64,000 nucleotides of DNA from Anaerostipes faecalis (GCF_018982945.1 NZ_JABRXE010000007.1:62001-126000), one strand, 5' to 3'; shown: positions 8,467 to 17,033, numbered from the stretch's first letter. Made by a program: numbers and translations. The notes: generated from the sequence alone by a model not told the origin.

Positions 8467-9768
8467 TTAATATTTTACTTCTGGTTTATTGAAAACTCTT
8501 TTTATAGGTTCAAAGTTTCTTTTTAGCTTTTTCACCATAATATTCCGATCTGAATCTTCCACATATACATCATATTTCTCTTTCAGACTTCCAAAAGTGA
8601 CTACCTTATGTATATCCAGTATTTCTAAAAGTCTCTCCAGCATATGCTCTCGTGTTGCATCACGATGATACAGCTTAATATAAGTATATCCTGGATAATC
8701 CACAGAATCATACATTACAATTCTATACTCGTTTATCCATTGCTGCTCCAAAAGTCTCTGATGCAGCTTTTCAATCTTGCCTCTTTCATCTATGATCGTA
8801 AAATAAACTACATTTTCACCTTTAGGTAAAGAATGTTTAATATAATTACGAAAAGGTGATTTTTTCATTTGCTGATAAATTTTCAATACTGCTTCATTGT
8901 TTAGTTCTTCATAATAAATAATCAGAGAATCATCGATTACTACATTTGTAAAATATGCTACATGCTCTTCTTTCATAATATCTATAATTCTTTTAGCTTG
9001 TTCATATGTCATATGATAAGACATAAGGTATGAATTATTTTCTATATCATATAGAACTGCTCCATTCATTGCAATGATTGGAAGTTTTAAATTCACCCCG
9101 TCTAACGATTCTCTTACAGACGCTGGAGTACGAATAGTTGACACTGTAAACATAGCACCTTGTTCAATCATTCGGTTTAATTCCACTTTACTAAATGGTG
9201 TTAATTCATCATTCTTCGTCAGTATTGTGTCATCCACCCCTGAAACAAACAGCACATCTCTCCTCTTTTCCCGCGGAAGATGGAAAGAGTTAACTAATAT
9301 GGCAATTACCACACCAAGCAAGGTGTCCCATACTCTGTCAAGCACGAATAAAAAAGGATTTTTATCAAAAATATGCATAACTGTAATGCTCAGAAAAACC
9401 ACACAGGAAAAATATGATGCATTTTTACATTCTAATAAAACTGTAGTATATAAAACAACTCCTGTAAAAAATGAAATCATTAAATAGTAGAAAAAACTTC
9501 CAAAACTCCAGAGTTGAAGCCCATATACTTCTATTATGATTACAATCAGTCCCCAAAAAGCTCCTATAAAAGTTCCTATGGTTCTTTTTCTTGCCATCTT
9601 CATACTGCTACCATGGTAGGGCTGAATACATTGCAGCACGGCTAATGCCGAATAAAAAGGAATTCCTGTCTTGCCCATACAAAAATAGACAGCAAAACAT
9701 AATATTACAGCACATACAGAACGTACGATTCTCTGTCCCACAGGAGGTATTTTTAAATTAAGTCTCAT
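8467..9768 (-). CDS. FUSC/aromatic-acid-exporter-like membrane domain fused to degenerate HAD domain
   Basis: Residues ~1-165 form a FUSC/ArAE_1-type membrane domain with about six TM segments; signatures are SALAVLQCIQP, RKRTIGTFIGAFWG and VWDTLLGVVIAILVN. Residues ~172-420 have the layout of a Cof-type (IIB) HAD hydrolase, including PIIAMNGAVLYDIE. The HAD catalytic motifs look lost. Motif I is VSGVDDTIL, with Gly where the DxDxT nucleophile Asp belongs. Motif III lacks the usual KG, and motif IV reads FGSLKEKYD instead of GDSxND. The cytoplasmic domain may therefore bind rather than hydrolyse a phosphorylated ligand. It lies 25 bp downstream of pepD and is probably in its operon. Confidence 0.75.
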   Translation of the reverse strand: MRLNLKIPPVGQRIVRSVCAVILCFAVYFCMGKTGIPFYSALAVLQCIQPYHGSSMKMARKRTIGTFIGAFWGLIVIIIEVYGLQLWSFGSFFYYLMISFFTGVVLYTTVLLECKNASYFSCVVFLSITVMHIFDKNPFLFVLDRVWDTLLGVVIAILVNSFHLPREKRRDVLFVSGVDDTILTKNDELTPFSKVELNRMIEQGAMFTVSTIRTPASVRESLDGVNLKLPIIAMNGAVLYDIENNSYLMSYHMTYEQAKRIIDIMKEEHVAYFTNVVIDDSLIIYYEELNNEAVLKIYQQMKKSPFRNYIKHSLPKGENVVYFTIIDERGKIEKLHQRLLEQQWINEYRIVMYDSVDYPGYTYIKLYHRDATREHMLERLLEILDIHKVVTFGSLKEKYDVYVEDSDRNIMVKKLKRNFEPIKRVFNKPEVKY

Positions 9769-9793
9769 CTTCTAACCCTTACTTTTTCAGCTA

Positions 9794-11254
9794 TTATAAG
9801 CATTCTGTCAATCGTTTTAATACTTCTTTTAACAATTTATAAAAACGTTCAAAGGAGTCCAGCGGAAGGCATTCTTTTGGAGTATGACATTCGTAGATGG
9901 CCGGACCGACTGCTATGGCATCCAATCCTGGAAGGGCATCCGAAAACAGACCACACTCCAGTCCTGCATGAATCGCTTCTATTTTCAATTCTTCATGAAA
10001 TAATTCTTTATAACTTTCTTTAAAAATTTCTCGAATCGTAGATTTATCAACATAACTCCATCCAGGATATTCCCCCATGAAATCACATTGAAATCCGAAT
10101 ATATCTGCCAGTAATATAATCTTCTGCTTCATATTGTCCATTAAAGAAGCTACAGAAGATCTTGGAGAAAAAACTATTGTAACAGAATTTTTTGAAGTTG
10201 CTACAATCCCCATATTGGAAGAAGTTTCAATAAATCCATCCATTGTCATATTTCTTTTTTGAACTCCATTCGGAGCCAGATACATGGCATTGACCACATC
10301 TGTTCCATCTTTTTTAGAAAGAGCTGCTGCCTTCCCTTTTTTTAATGATATTTTGCAGGAAAAATCCGGTTCGCTGGCAATAACTTCTTTTGTTATTATT
10401 TCTGCCATATCCAATGCCAGTTTTTCGGCTTTTTCAGCTTCCTGATAATCTGTATAGATTAGAACTGCATCACATTTTCTTGGAATAGCATTATCCTTAT
10501 TACCGCCATTAATACTGACAATATTCCCATCCGTATCTTTTAGTAATCTATATAATATTCTAGCCATTAAAAGATTAGCATTCTCCCGTCCTTTACCAAT
10601 ATCTGAACCCGAATGTCCACCCGTCAGGTGATCTATAGATATCTGTAGCAATATTCCTTCTAAGGATTCTGTCTCTACATTCTTTGAACAATTGATACGT
10701 AATCCTCCGGCACAGCTAACTGTTGCAATTCCTTCTTCCTCAGAATCCATATTAATCATTGTTCTGGCATGGATCAAAGATTTGTCCAGAAATGCTGCTC
10801 CATTAAGACCAATTTCTTCCTGTGTTGTAAATACGCACTCTAATGGCGGGTGTACGATATTATCATCATCCATAACCATTAACATCAATGCAACGGCAAC
10901 ACCGTTATCGGCACCAAGAGTTGTTCCTTTTGCCATCAGATTTCCATCTTTTATCATTAAATCTAATCCGTCCTTAAGGAAATCATGGTCTACATCAGAA
11001 TTTTTTTCACATACCATATCAATATGCCCCTGAAGCATAACTGCCGGAAGATTTTCTTTTCCTTTACTTCCTTCTTTTTTGATAATCACATTATAAAATG
11101 AATCCTGATGATACCATAATCCTCTCTCCTGGGCAAATTTGACAAGATAATCACTGATTTCCTTTTCGTTTTCAGATCCACGTGGAATTGCACTGATTTC
11201 TTCAAAAAAATGAAATAATTTTTCCGGTTCATAACCTGTGATCTTATAATCCAT
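9794..11254 (-). CDS. pepD: Aminoacyl-histidine dipeptidase (PepD, peptidase M20C)
   Basis: This 486-residue cytosolic zinc dipeptidase has the normal length. Its metal-binding blocks are visible: MLQGHIDMVCEKN, GTTLGADNGVAVAL, FTTQEEIGLNGA (catalytic Glu), NMDSEEEG, and the dimerisation-domain motif LTGGHSGSDIGKGREN. A late HTPKECLP segment supplies the last His. PepD cleaves Xaa-His and other dipeptides for peptide nutrition. It lies upstream of the FUSC-HAD fusion and probably shares its transcript. Confidence 0.93.
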   Translation of the reverse strand: MDYKITGYEPEKLFHFFEEISAIPRGSENEKEISDYLVKFAQERGLWYHQDSFYNVIIKKEGSKGKENLPAVMLQGHIDMVCEKNSDVDHDFLKDGLDLMIKDGNLMAKGTTLGADNGVAVALMLMVMDDDNIVHPPLECVFTTQEEIGLNGAAFLDKSLIHARTMINMDSEEEGIATVSCAGGLRINCSKNVETESLEGILLQISIDHLTGGHSGSDIGKGRENANLLMARILYRLLKDTDGNIVSINGGNKDNAIPRKCDAVLIYTDYQEAEKAEKLALDMAEIITKEVIASEPDFSCKISLKKGKAAALSKKDGTDVVNAMYLAPNGVQKRNMTMDGFIETSSNMGIVATSKNSVTIVFSPRSSVASLMDNMKQKIILLADIFGFQCDFMGEYPGWSYVDKSTIREIFKESYKELFHEELKIEAIHAGLECGLFSDALPGLDAIAVGPAIYECHTPKECLPLDSFERFYKLLKEVLKRLTECL

Positions 11255-11340
11255 AATGTATCACCTATTCCTTCCTGGTTTTTGTACTTTTATGTAAATA
11301 TTTTTTCCTGTTGATAAACTTGCTCCATATTTATGATGTA

Positions 11341-12426
11341 TTATTCCATTATAGACATTATACCTGCAAAAATAAATACAATCAGGAATACAATCAGTAT
11401 CTGCAGCAGCCAGCTCCATGGTTTTTTATCTTTCCATTTCCCAAGGATTATTGTTTTTATATCCATATAATCCGAACAAAAGAGAATGGAAATAAAAAAA
11501 CACAAGAAAAGGGTACTTCGTTGTAACCACAATGTTTTTCCTGTCAATATATTACCTGCTACATCTGTAAGTTCTATGGTAAAACAGAACCATCCAAGAA
11601 AAAAGTATCCGAAAACAGCAGAAATCATTTTTACTGGATGACCTGATCTAAAACCTGGAAAATTCAAAATATTTCTTTTTTTCTTCATAATCCCCATGGA
11701 TATTTGAATATCTTTCTGCAATTCCCTCACATCCTGGTATCTTGAATTTACATCAAGTTTTATACATTTTTCTATAATCTTCCTATATTTACCAGATGGT
11801 GCTTTTTCATGCGGAAATTTACCAGTCATCATCCTGTGAAATGTAATTCCAGCCGCATATATATCTGAACGTGCATCAGACTGTCCAAAACCATACTGCT
11901 CAGGAGCTGCATACTCTTCTGTTCCTAGTAATTCTGTATCTCTGCTTTGCCCTGGTTCATAGTTTCTGGCAGCATTAAAATCAATTAAATATAAAGTTCC
12001 TTCATTACTTATCATAATATTTAGAGGCTTTATATCTCTATGAATCACCGAAACTTCTAAATGATGAATCTGATCTAGGATTTTGCAAAGATCTAACATC
12101 AGTTTTGCTGCCGTATCTTCATCTAAGGGACCTTCGTTTTTCAAAAATTGTTCTAGATTCCGTCCATGAATATATTCCTCAATAATAATGGCATTGGCTT
12201 GATCACAATAAATATGATAAACTTCTGGAATTCCTTTTATATGATTGCCCATTATCTGCTGATAAACTTCTTTTGAATACCAGCTTGTTGTTTTCTTTAC
12301 AAAAATTTCTCCTGTATCTTTTTGTTTTACCAAATACACTTTCCCTGATTCATCCAATGGTGTTAGTTCATCATAACATGATAATTGGTATTCCTCTTCT
12401 ATTGTCATAAAACAATCCCCTATCAC
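11341..12426 (-). CDS. Membrane-anchored Ser/Thr protein kinase
   Basis: A Hanks-type kinase of 361 residues. Visible motifs are IIEEYIHGRNL (hinge), VIHRDIKPLNIMI (catalytic loop), LIDFNAAR (DFG position reads DFN), GTEEYAAPEQYGFGQSDARSDIYAAG (activation/APE region), and a C-lobe ending near residue 250. The last ~95 residues hold two or three TM helices with no extracellular sensor domain. An alternative start six codons downstream (12408) is possible. It is divergent from an XRE-type regulator 66 bp away, suggesting that kinase and regulator form a small regulatory pair. That link is inference. Confidence 0.85.
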   Translation of the reverse strand: MIGDCFMTIEEEYQLSCYDELTPLDESGKVYLVKQKDTGEIFVKKTTSWYSKEVYQQIMGNHIKGIPEVYHIYCDQANAIIIEEYIHGRNLEQFLKNEGPLDEDTAAKLMLDLCKILDQIHHLEVSVIHRDIKPLNIMISNEGTLYLIDFNAARNYEPGQSRDTELLGTEEYAAPEQYGFGQSDARSDIYAAGITFHRMMTGKFPHEKAPSGKYRKIIEKCIKLDVNSRYQDVRELQKDIQISMGIMKKKRNILNFPGFRSGHPVKMISAVFGYFFLGWFCFTIELTDVAGNILTGKTLWLQRSTLFLCFFISILFCSDYMDIKTIILGKWKDKKPWSWLLQILIVFLIVFIFAGIMSIME

Positions 12427-12492
12427 TCTTGTATAATTACTTCACCTATTGTATCATAACAAAAGATAAAAGAAAAATGCGAGGTAATCATC

Positions 12493-12954
12493 ATGTCAAA
12501 TCCATCAACAGAACAACTGAATCACAGATTAAAATCTGCAACTTTAGCTTCCTTTCCATCTTATCTAAAAGAATTATCTGCTGCTCCAGATTTACAGGAA
12601 TTTTTTTCCTGCTATATTTCTCAAAATAATATAACACCTGCAGAGATTATTAGAAATAGCGGCATATCTCAAAGTTATGCCCATGAAATATTAAATGGCA
12701 AGAAGCCTCATCCCTCCAGGGATTATCTCCTTGCCCTTTGTCTTGGTGCGAATATGGATTTAAATACAACGCAACATGCGTTAAGAATTGCACAATTAGG
12801 TGAATTATATTCAAAAGTTCCAAGAGATGCTGCCATTATGCTTCATATTAACCAGAAACAATGGAATATTACAAAACTTAATCTTTTTCTAACAGAGCAT
12901 AATCTTGATATCATTCATTATGCCAAAAATCTGACAGACAACTCTGAGTTTTAA
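12493..12954 (+). CDS. XRE-like helix-turn-helix protein
   Basis: This 153-residue protein has a helix-turn-helix at ~47-75 (ITPAEIIRNSGISQSYAHEI) of the lambda-repressor type. It is followed by a helical region without recognised enzymatic motifs. It is divergently transcribed from the membrane kinase, so it may repress the shared promoter region or be a phosphorylation target. The target genes are unknown. Confidence 0.6.
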   Translation: MSNPSTEQLNHRLKSATLASFPSYLKELSAAPDLQEFFSCYISQNNITPAEIIRNSGISQSYAHEILNGKKPHPSRDYLLALCLGANMDLNTTQHALRIAQLGELYSKVPRDAAIMLHINQKQWNITKLNLFLTEHNLDIIHYAKNLTDNSEF

Positions 12955-12955
12955 A

Positions 12956-13144
12956 TTATTTTTTATTATTATAAATAATATAAAAACCTAATCCGATTCC
13001 TGCTCCGGTAATAATCGGTATGATCATTTCATTTGTTATTATTCCAGTTGTCATTCCAATTATAAATATGATAACCAGAGCACATAATGTTCTTAAAACT
13101 AATTTGATTATATTCATATTCTGTCTCCTTTTATTGTCCTTCAT
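12956..13144 (-). CDS. Small two-TM membrane protein
   Basis: A 62-residue peptide with a basic N-terminus and two hydrophobic stretches (~14-33 and ~38-56). I recognise no family. It converges on the XRE gene, with one base between the stop codons. Coding status is supported only by composition. The following ~200 bp up to 13344 contain no further gene that I can support. Confidence 0.4.
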   Translation of the reverse strand: MKDNKRRQNMNIIKLVLRTLCALVIIFIIGMTTGIITNEMIIPIITGAGIGLGFYIIYNNKK

Positions 13145-13344
13145 TAGTTTTTATATCACAACTATTCATGGTCAAAACCAAATACAATAACAATACTTAT
13201 ATAAATAACTGTATGTTTGGTCTCTATTATGTAGTTTAAAATATAAGTTATCTGGATTATAGCATGTGGATTTACAGATTACAATTCTAATTTTATGAAG
13301 TAAAAAGAATATCCCTTCTTTTGATTTATACCATCTTTAGTATT

Positions 13345-13800
13345 TTATTTTACAGATTTAGCATTTGAATAAATTCTTTCCAGACGCTCATCATTATAAT
13401 GTTCATCCACCCACATCTGCCAGCTGTCACTTGCCTGAATTCCATCCTTTCTTTGAGCAGATCGTGTTAAAGCCATACATGAAACTACAATATTACAACT
13501 CATAAATAGAATCAATATCCATGTGAAGATTTTTCCCCATAATAAAGGAAGCTTCTCTATTATTTTAGAAAAGAACGGATAAAGATGTTTGATCCAGACC
13601 ACAGCTGCAATTCCCCAAAAAAAGCAGTATAGTAGATTAATCCTGCCTCCAAGATTAAAAGGAATCTTGCTGTAATCCCAGAACACAGTACCAAATATCA
13701 TCTCGGTAAAGACACTGCAGAAATATTCATATGCACCTCCTAAAACGGTTCCTACAATAAACAAAAAACCATCCGAACGGTCTTTATATTTATATAACAT
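13345..13800 (-). pseudogene. Putative ABC-transporter type IV (CmpB-like) protein, N-terminus missing
   Basis: The 151 residues match the C-terminal part of PF06541-type membrane proteins: GTVLGGAYEYFCSVFTEM, then FWDYSKIPFNLGGRINLLYC and a later TM helix. The usual N-terminal ~60-100 residues are absent. The open frame ends at the exact point (about 13800) where an unrelated truncated gene starts on the other strand. I therefore read it as a fragment left by a deletion or rearrangement. Confidence 0.65.
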
Positions 13801-13801
13801 T

Positions 13802-14281
13802 GCAGTTACAGCTGCAATTGCGAGACCCCAGGCACTTGAAGATCATCGCAAACAAATCTGCAGTTATGCTCTTGAGCAAGTAGTTCTGGCAATCGTTGTC
13901 ACAACCGGAATTGCTTCCATTTTCTTGACCCGTGACTTTACACCTGATTATAACAGTGGTCTTGCCCATGCGATTTTCTATGCTTTGACCAAGTACCCTG
14001 TCATAGAGGAAAAGCATCTCCATGGTGAAGTCGTTGGATTTGGAGTATTATTTGCGCTACTCTGTGATGAACAAGAGGAAGAATTTCTCAAAATATATAA
14101 GCTCAATAAACAACTTGGTCTCCCGACAAAACTTTCTGAGATTGATATCACACCGGATGAATTTAGAGAAACGATTACACGGATTCCTTTCATGTCTGAT
14201 GTCAACCATTATCCTTATCCGATTACAGAAGATATGCTTTACCAGGCATGGAACAGATTGAAAAAAATGTCTGTTCTATAG
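13802..14281 (+). pseudogene. Iron-containing alcohol/glycerol dehydrogenase, C-terminal fragment
   Basis: The frame from 13802 reads through EDHRKQICSYALEQ to SGLAHAIFYALTKYP and HLHGEVVGFGVLFALL, the metal-binding and C-terminal region of iron-type (glycerol-dehydrogenase-like) enzymes. It continues to a normal-looking C-terminus. There is no start codon or N-terminal nucleotide-binding half; both were lost at the same junction that truncates the CmpB-like gene. It is not expected to be functional. Confidence 0.7.
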
Positions 14282-14377
14282 AAGACGGCTCATTTAGGCG
14301 ACTCACATTTATTTCTATGTTCATACAATTAGAATGACAATCGCAACAAAAAATATGCATAACTTATATAACATAAT

Positions 14378-14406
14378 TTACACAGATAAGTTTTTTGTGT
14401 TATACT
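14378..14406 (+). promoter_or_regulatory. Sigma-A-type promoter for rightward small RNA
   Basis: TTACAC at 14378-14383 and TATACT at 14401-14406 are separated by 17 bp. No rightward ORF follows. The nearest product is a short RNA ending at the terminator near 14530. Confidence 0.55.
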
Positions 14407-14412
14407 ATTTTT

Positions 14413-14530
14413 ACAAGAAGAGCTTTCGCTCTCCTTAGCTAATGTAATAGCTTATGGATAATCAATAAGATTATCCCGATGATTAAGTCCGTCAGTGCCT
14501 GTCGCAACCAGTCTCTATCGGGTTTTTTCT
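14413..14530 (+). ncRNA. Predicted short antisense RNA
   Basis: The RNA would begin a few bases after the TATACT box. It contains a small AGAGC-TTTC-GCTCT hairpin and ends with CCCGAT...ATCGGG followed by a T run (14523-14528). It runs antisense to the 3' end of the leftward hydrophobic ORF at 14439-14708. This is the arrangement of type I toxin-antitoxin loci. Its identity as an antitoxin is inference. Confidence 0.45.
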
Positions 14531-14708
14531 TTTTAATATCTAAAAAATGGACCATCCAGGACTCGAACCTGGGACCATATATCAGTACTTCTTGAATCAG
14601 AAGATCTCTTTTTATTTCTCTTAAGGGATCTTCTTTTATGCTCTTCCATGCTTTAATAAGTACAATTATTTCCAGAATAAGAACCCCGACTATTACTAAT
14701 TTTGTCAT
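14439..14708 (-). CDS. Small hydrophobic ORF, possible type I toxin or composite remnant
   Basis: This 89-codon frame has two hydrophobic ends: MTKLVIVGVLILEIIVLIKA at the start and LTDLIIGIILLIIHKLLH at the end. The middle (residues ~45-53) is encoded by a tRNA 3'-half fragment, which suggests a composite frame. The C-terminal part alone resembles short membrane toxins and is fully covered by the opposing small RNA. A GGAAGTGAG upstream resembles the leader of the prophage gene at 51769, but a start codon there is lost (ATA). I do not recognise a family. Confidence 0.35.
   Translation of the reverse strand: MTKLVIVGVLILEIIVLIKAWKSIKEDPLREIKRDLLIQEVLIYGPRFESWMVHFLDIKKKKPDRDWLRQALTDLIIGIILLIIHKLLH
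14548..14576 (-). pseudogene. tRNA 3'-half fragment
   Basis: About 29 bases equal the T-arm and acceptor 3' strand of the prophage tRNA at 41671-41744, with one difference. The D-arm and anticodon arm are absent. It is either a trace of the same tRNA in the older element or an old tRNA-type attachment site. Confidence 0.6.
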
Positions 14709-14942
14709 CTATATATTTCGTCTTTCTCACTTCCTGGTTATTCAACCAATCCTCTTAATTGAATCTCTATTGAAGGTTTTGGAAATAAAATCGGCGTTCA
14801 GAATTATCTAATGTCTACTCGTTTGCTTGAACTATGTCATAAATGGCTTTCTGAACAGCTTTAGCAAAAGTTTTTCAACACCAACTCTTCTAAAATACTT
14901 TTTAGTACTTTCACATCTACATCCCTCCTTCCTTTGATTTTT
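14709..14942 (-). other. Degenerate leader and small ORF of older element
   Basis: The bases just left of 14760 resemble the leader of the active prophage gene at 51769 (the GTGAGAAAGACGAA string is shared). Near 14910 a good GGAAGGAGGG site precedes a short leftward reading frame (KVLKSILEELV) that continues only after a frameshift (KAVQKAIYDIVQANE). I take this as a decayed small phage gene. Confidence 0.4.
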
Positions 14943-15182
14943 TTATTTATCTCTGATTTGCCTTAACTCTACTCTTTGTAGAGTAGCATGGTAAAAAATA
15001 TTGTCTTGCAGAATCCTATAGATTCTACTTAACATCTCCATTTCTGGAATCCATGGAACAATTTTTCCTTTTTCCCAAGATATAATCGCGGCCCTCGTAA
15101 CTTCCTTTTTTTCAGCTACTTTTTCCTGTATTAGTTCAGCATTTACTATTGCTGTAGCTAAACTAACCTGTATTGCTTTCAA
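14943..15182 (-). CDS. Cro-like XRE regulator of the older element
   Basis: This 79-residue protein contains a helix-turn-helix. It is clearly related to the prophage regulator at 51808-52041: both share an SLA-A-VNAE segment and an ISWEKG/VSWEKG motif. Its C-terminal tail differs and may be altered. It is divergent from the CI-like gene, as in the active prophage, so it is the Cro-type partner of the remnant immunity region. Confidence 0.65.
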   Translation of the reverse strand: MKAIQVSLATAIVNAELIQEKVAEKKEVTRAAIISWEKGKIVPWIPEMEMLSRIYRILQDNIFYHATLQRVELRQIRDK

Positions 15183-15341
15183 ATGTTTACCACTTTTCTC
15201 AACTTTTTGTAGATATTGTAATTATATAAAAAGTAGATATCAATACATTTTGTAGATTATTTTTACAATTTATATTGTCCTTTTCTACTTAAAGTAGTAT
15301 GCTTTAAATAAGTTATTTATCTCAAAGAAAGAGGTGAACAT
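15183..15341. promoter_or_regulatory. Divergent immunity operator region (older element)
   Basis: The spacer between the cro-like and cI-like genes is very AT-rich. It has repeated GTAGAT boxes (around 15212, 15230 and 15253) and a CTACTTAAAGTAG palindrome just before the CI gene. Such repeats are expected of phage repressor operators. No site has been assigned to either regulator. Confidence 0.5.
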
Positions 15342-15725
15342 ATGGGGAACGATTATTATAAAGATATTTTTTCAAAAAACTTAACAAAGTACATGGAACT
15401 CAATGAAAAAGATCAAATGGATTTAATTAATGATTTAGGATTTAACAAATCTTCTGTATCGGCTTGGTGCAATGGAACAAGATTACCGCGAATGGATAAA
15501 GTTGATGCTCTAGCTAAGTATTTTGAAATTAATCGTTCTGATTTAATAGAAGAAAAGGACGAAAATGCATCAACTTATTATCTAAACAACGAAACAAAAC
15601 AAATTGCTCAAGAAATATACGAAAATCCAGATTTACGAATTTTATTTGATGCATCAAAGAACGCTTCTCCGGAAGATTTAAAATTTGTAATTGAAATGGT
15701 AAAGAGAATGAAGGGTGATGACTAG
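15342..15725 (+). CDS. CI-like phage repressor (older element)
   Basis: This 127-residue protein has an N-terminal helix-turn-helix (~17-60): DLINDLGFNKSSVSAWCNGT and RLPRMDKVDALAKYFEINRS. It is the counterpart of the prophage repressor at 52187. The C-terminal ~60 residues are helical, with no LexA-type protease domain, which fits induction through an ImmA-type peptidase. Its stop overlaps the start of the ImmA-like gene. GAGGTGAAC precedes the ATG. Confidence 0.75.
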   Translation: MGNDYYKDIFSKNLTKYMELNEKDQMDLINDLGFNKSSVSAWCNGTRLPRMDKVDALAKYFEINRSDLIEEKDENASTYYLNNETKQIAQEIYENPDLRILFDASKNASPEDLKFVIEMVKRMKGDD

Positions 15726-15939
15726 ATGTCCGTACTTTTGGACAGCCAACGTAATTTACAAAGATATGCCAGATGGATTAGAAAATTATCCAATCGTTTT
15801 AAATTCTTGCCTAAGCTTTGAACAGAAGCGTATATCTACACAACATGAAATAGAGCATATCGAACGCGGTGATTACGATGATATTCAAAATGTAGATATT
15901 TTAGAATATTACCGACATAATATTAAAAATTTAAGCTAA
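15715..15939 (+). CDS. Short ImmA/IrrE-like metallopeptidase
   Basis: A 74-residue protein with the HExxH zinc motif in STQHEIEHIERGDY. The downstream DILEYYRHN may supply the third ligand region. In phages and conjugative elements ImmA cleaves the adjacent repressor after a DNA-damage signal; that role is inferred from family and position. It starts within the end of the CI-like gene, giving tight coupling. It is shorter than the prophage homolog at 52641 but has no internal defect. Confidence 0.65.
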   Translation: MMTRCPYFWTANVIYKDMPDGLENYPIVLNSCLSFEQKRISTQHEIEHIERGDYDDIQNVDILEYYRHNIKNLS

Positions 15940-15982
15940 ATTCAATATTGATAATTTTGACCATGAAAGGGGTTGTGCAATT

Positions 15983-16183
15983 ATGAAATTTGGAATGAGG
16001 AAGCCAAGTTTAAAAAAATCCATTAAGGCAAGAACTACAGCTAAAGCCAAACGCGCAATTAAAAGGGCTGTTATTCCTGGATATGGGAAAAAAGGAACTG
16101 GCTGGATAAAAGATCCAAAAAAGTCTGCATATAATAAAGTTTATAACAAGACTACATTCGGATTAAAAGATTTACTTAAATGA
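15983..16183 (+). CDS. Small basic phage protein (YNKVYNKTT type)
   Basis: A 66-residue, Lys/Arg-rich protein ending in the conserved-looking block GYGKKGTGWIKDPKKSAYNK. I have seen this ending in many Firmicutes phage and plasmid proteins of unknown function. AAAGGGG precedes the ATG. Its stop lies only 3-10 bases from the terminator of an opposing small RNA. Confidence 0.6.
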   Translation: MKFGMRKPSLKKSIKARTTAKAKRAIKRAVIPGYGKKGTGWIKDPKKSAYNKVYNKTTFGLKDLLK

Positions 16184-16186
16184 AAT

Positions 16187-16250
16187 AGAAAACCGCCCGG
16201 CGGCAACCAGGCGGCAAAAATAGCAGAGAATAATCCTCCATCTATAAACA
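16187..16250 (-). ncRNA. Predicted leftward small RNA A
   Basis: On the minus strand TTGTAA (16280-16285) and TATAAT (16257-16262) are separated by exactly 17 bp. About 60 bases later comes a GC-rich hairpin (16193-16215) with a T run. There is no ORF. It converges on the end of the 66-residue basic protein gene. It is one of five similar units in the window. Confidence 0.55.
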
Positions 16251-16304
16251 AATTATATTATACCAATTAATTATATTTTTTACAATTACAATGGAGGAAA
16301 AAGT

Positions 16305-17033
16305 ATAAAAAAGAAACTACTATGTATCCTACTAACATTTGCATTACTATTACCTGTAATGCCAGTTCAGGCAGACGACACCTGTGAACATAATTGGAGC
16401 AACTGGTCCACAGATTATGAAGCAACATGCGGAGATACAGGAGAAGAATCCCGTTACTGCTATAATTGCTATGAAACTCAAACCAGAGACATTCCCGCCA
16501 AAGGAAATCATGACTGGGACGATTGGTATGTTGTAAAAAGTGCCACCATCTACAAAACAGGATTGAAAGAACGCGAATGCTGGTATTGCTACACAACACA
16601 AACAGCTACAATCCAAAAATTAAAACCTTTTGTTAAATTTACTAAAAAGACCGTAAAGATAAAAGCAGGAAAAACTTATAAATTAAAATTAAAATATGCC
16701 AAAGGTGATTCTGCAAAGAAATGGAAATCTAGCAATAAAAAAGTTGTTACTGTATATAAATCAGGAAAAATTAAGGCCAAAAAGAAGGGGACTGCAAAAA
16801 TTACAGTTACGATGAAATCTGGCAAAAAAGCAACATGCACAATTAAAGTATCTGCAAAAAAGAAGTCTTCTTCAGCTAAGAAATCTAACAAGGGTGGAAC
16901 TGTTTATTGGGTACCAAACGGATCCGTGTATCATTGTACTAAAAATTGTCCTACATTGAGTCGTTCTCGTACAATTTATAGCGGTTCAAAATCTAAATGC
17001 CCTAAAAAGCGAGCATGTAAGGTTTGTTATTAA
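16305..17033 (+). CDS. Secreted Cys-rich protein with Ig-like (BIG2) domain; start codon appears to be ATA
   Basis: A signal peptide (KKKLLCILLTFALLLPVMP, then VQA before DDT) is followed by two Cys-pair repeats (residues ~20-95). A bacterial Ig-like group 2 domain comes next (KWKSSNKKVVTVYKSGKIKA) and then a C-terminal Cys motif module (VYWVPNGSVYHCTKNCPTLS ... CKVCY). GGAGG lies seven bases before codon ATA at 16305, where an ATG is expected. The first in-frame ATG (16359) would remove the signal peptide. The gene may thus be start-codon-damaged or use a rare start. It occupies the same slot after immA as the lipoprotein at 53074. Confidence 0.6.
   Translation: MKKKLLCILLTFALLLPVMPVQADDTCEHNWSNWSTDYEATCGDTGEESRYCYNCYETQTRDIPAKGNHDWDDWYVVKSATIYKTGLKERECWYCYTTQTATIQKLKPFVKFTKKTVKIKAGKTYKLKLKYAKGDSAKKWKSSNKKVVTVYKSGKIKAKKKGTAKITVTMKSGKKATCTIKVSAKKKSSSAKKSNKGGTVYWVPNGSVYHCTKNCPTLSRSRTIYSGSKSKCPKKRACKVCY

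Noticed and set aside
16193-16215. GC hairpin as the terminator of the rightward basic-protein gene
   Set aside because: There is no T run in the rightward direction; the T run and a promoter exist only for the leftward strand.
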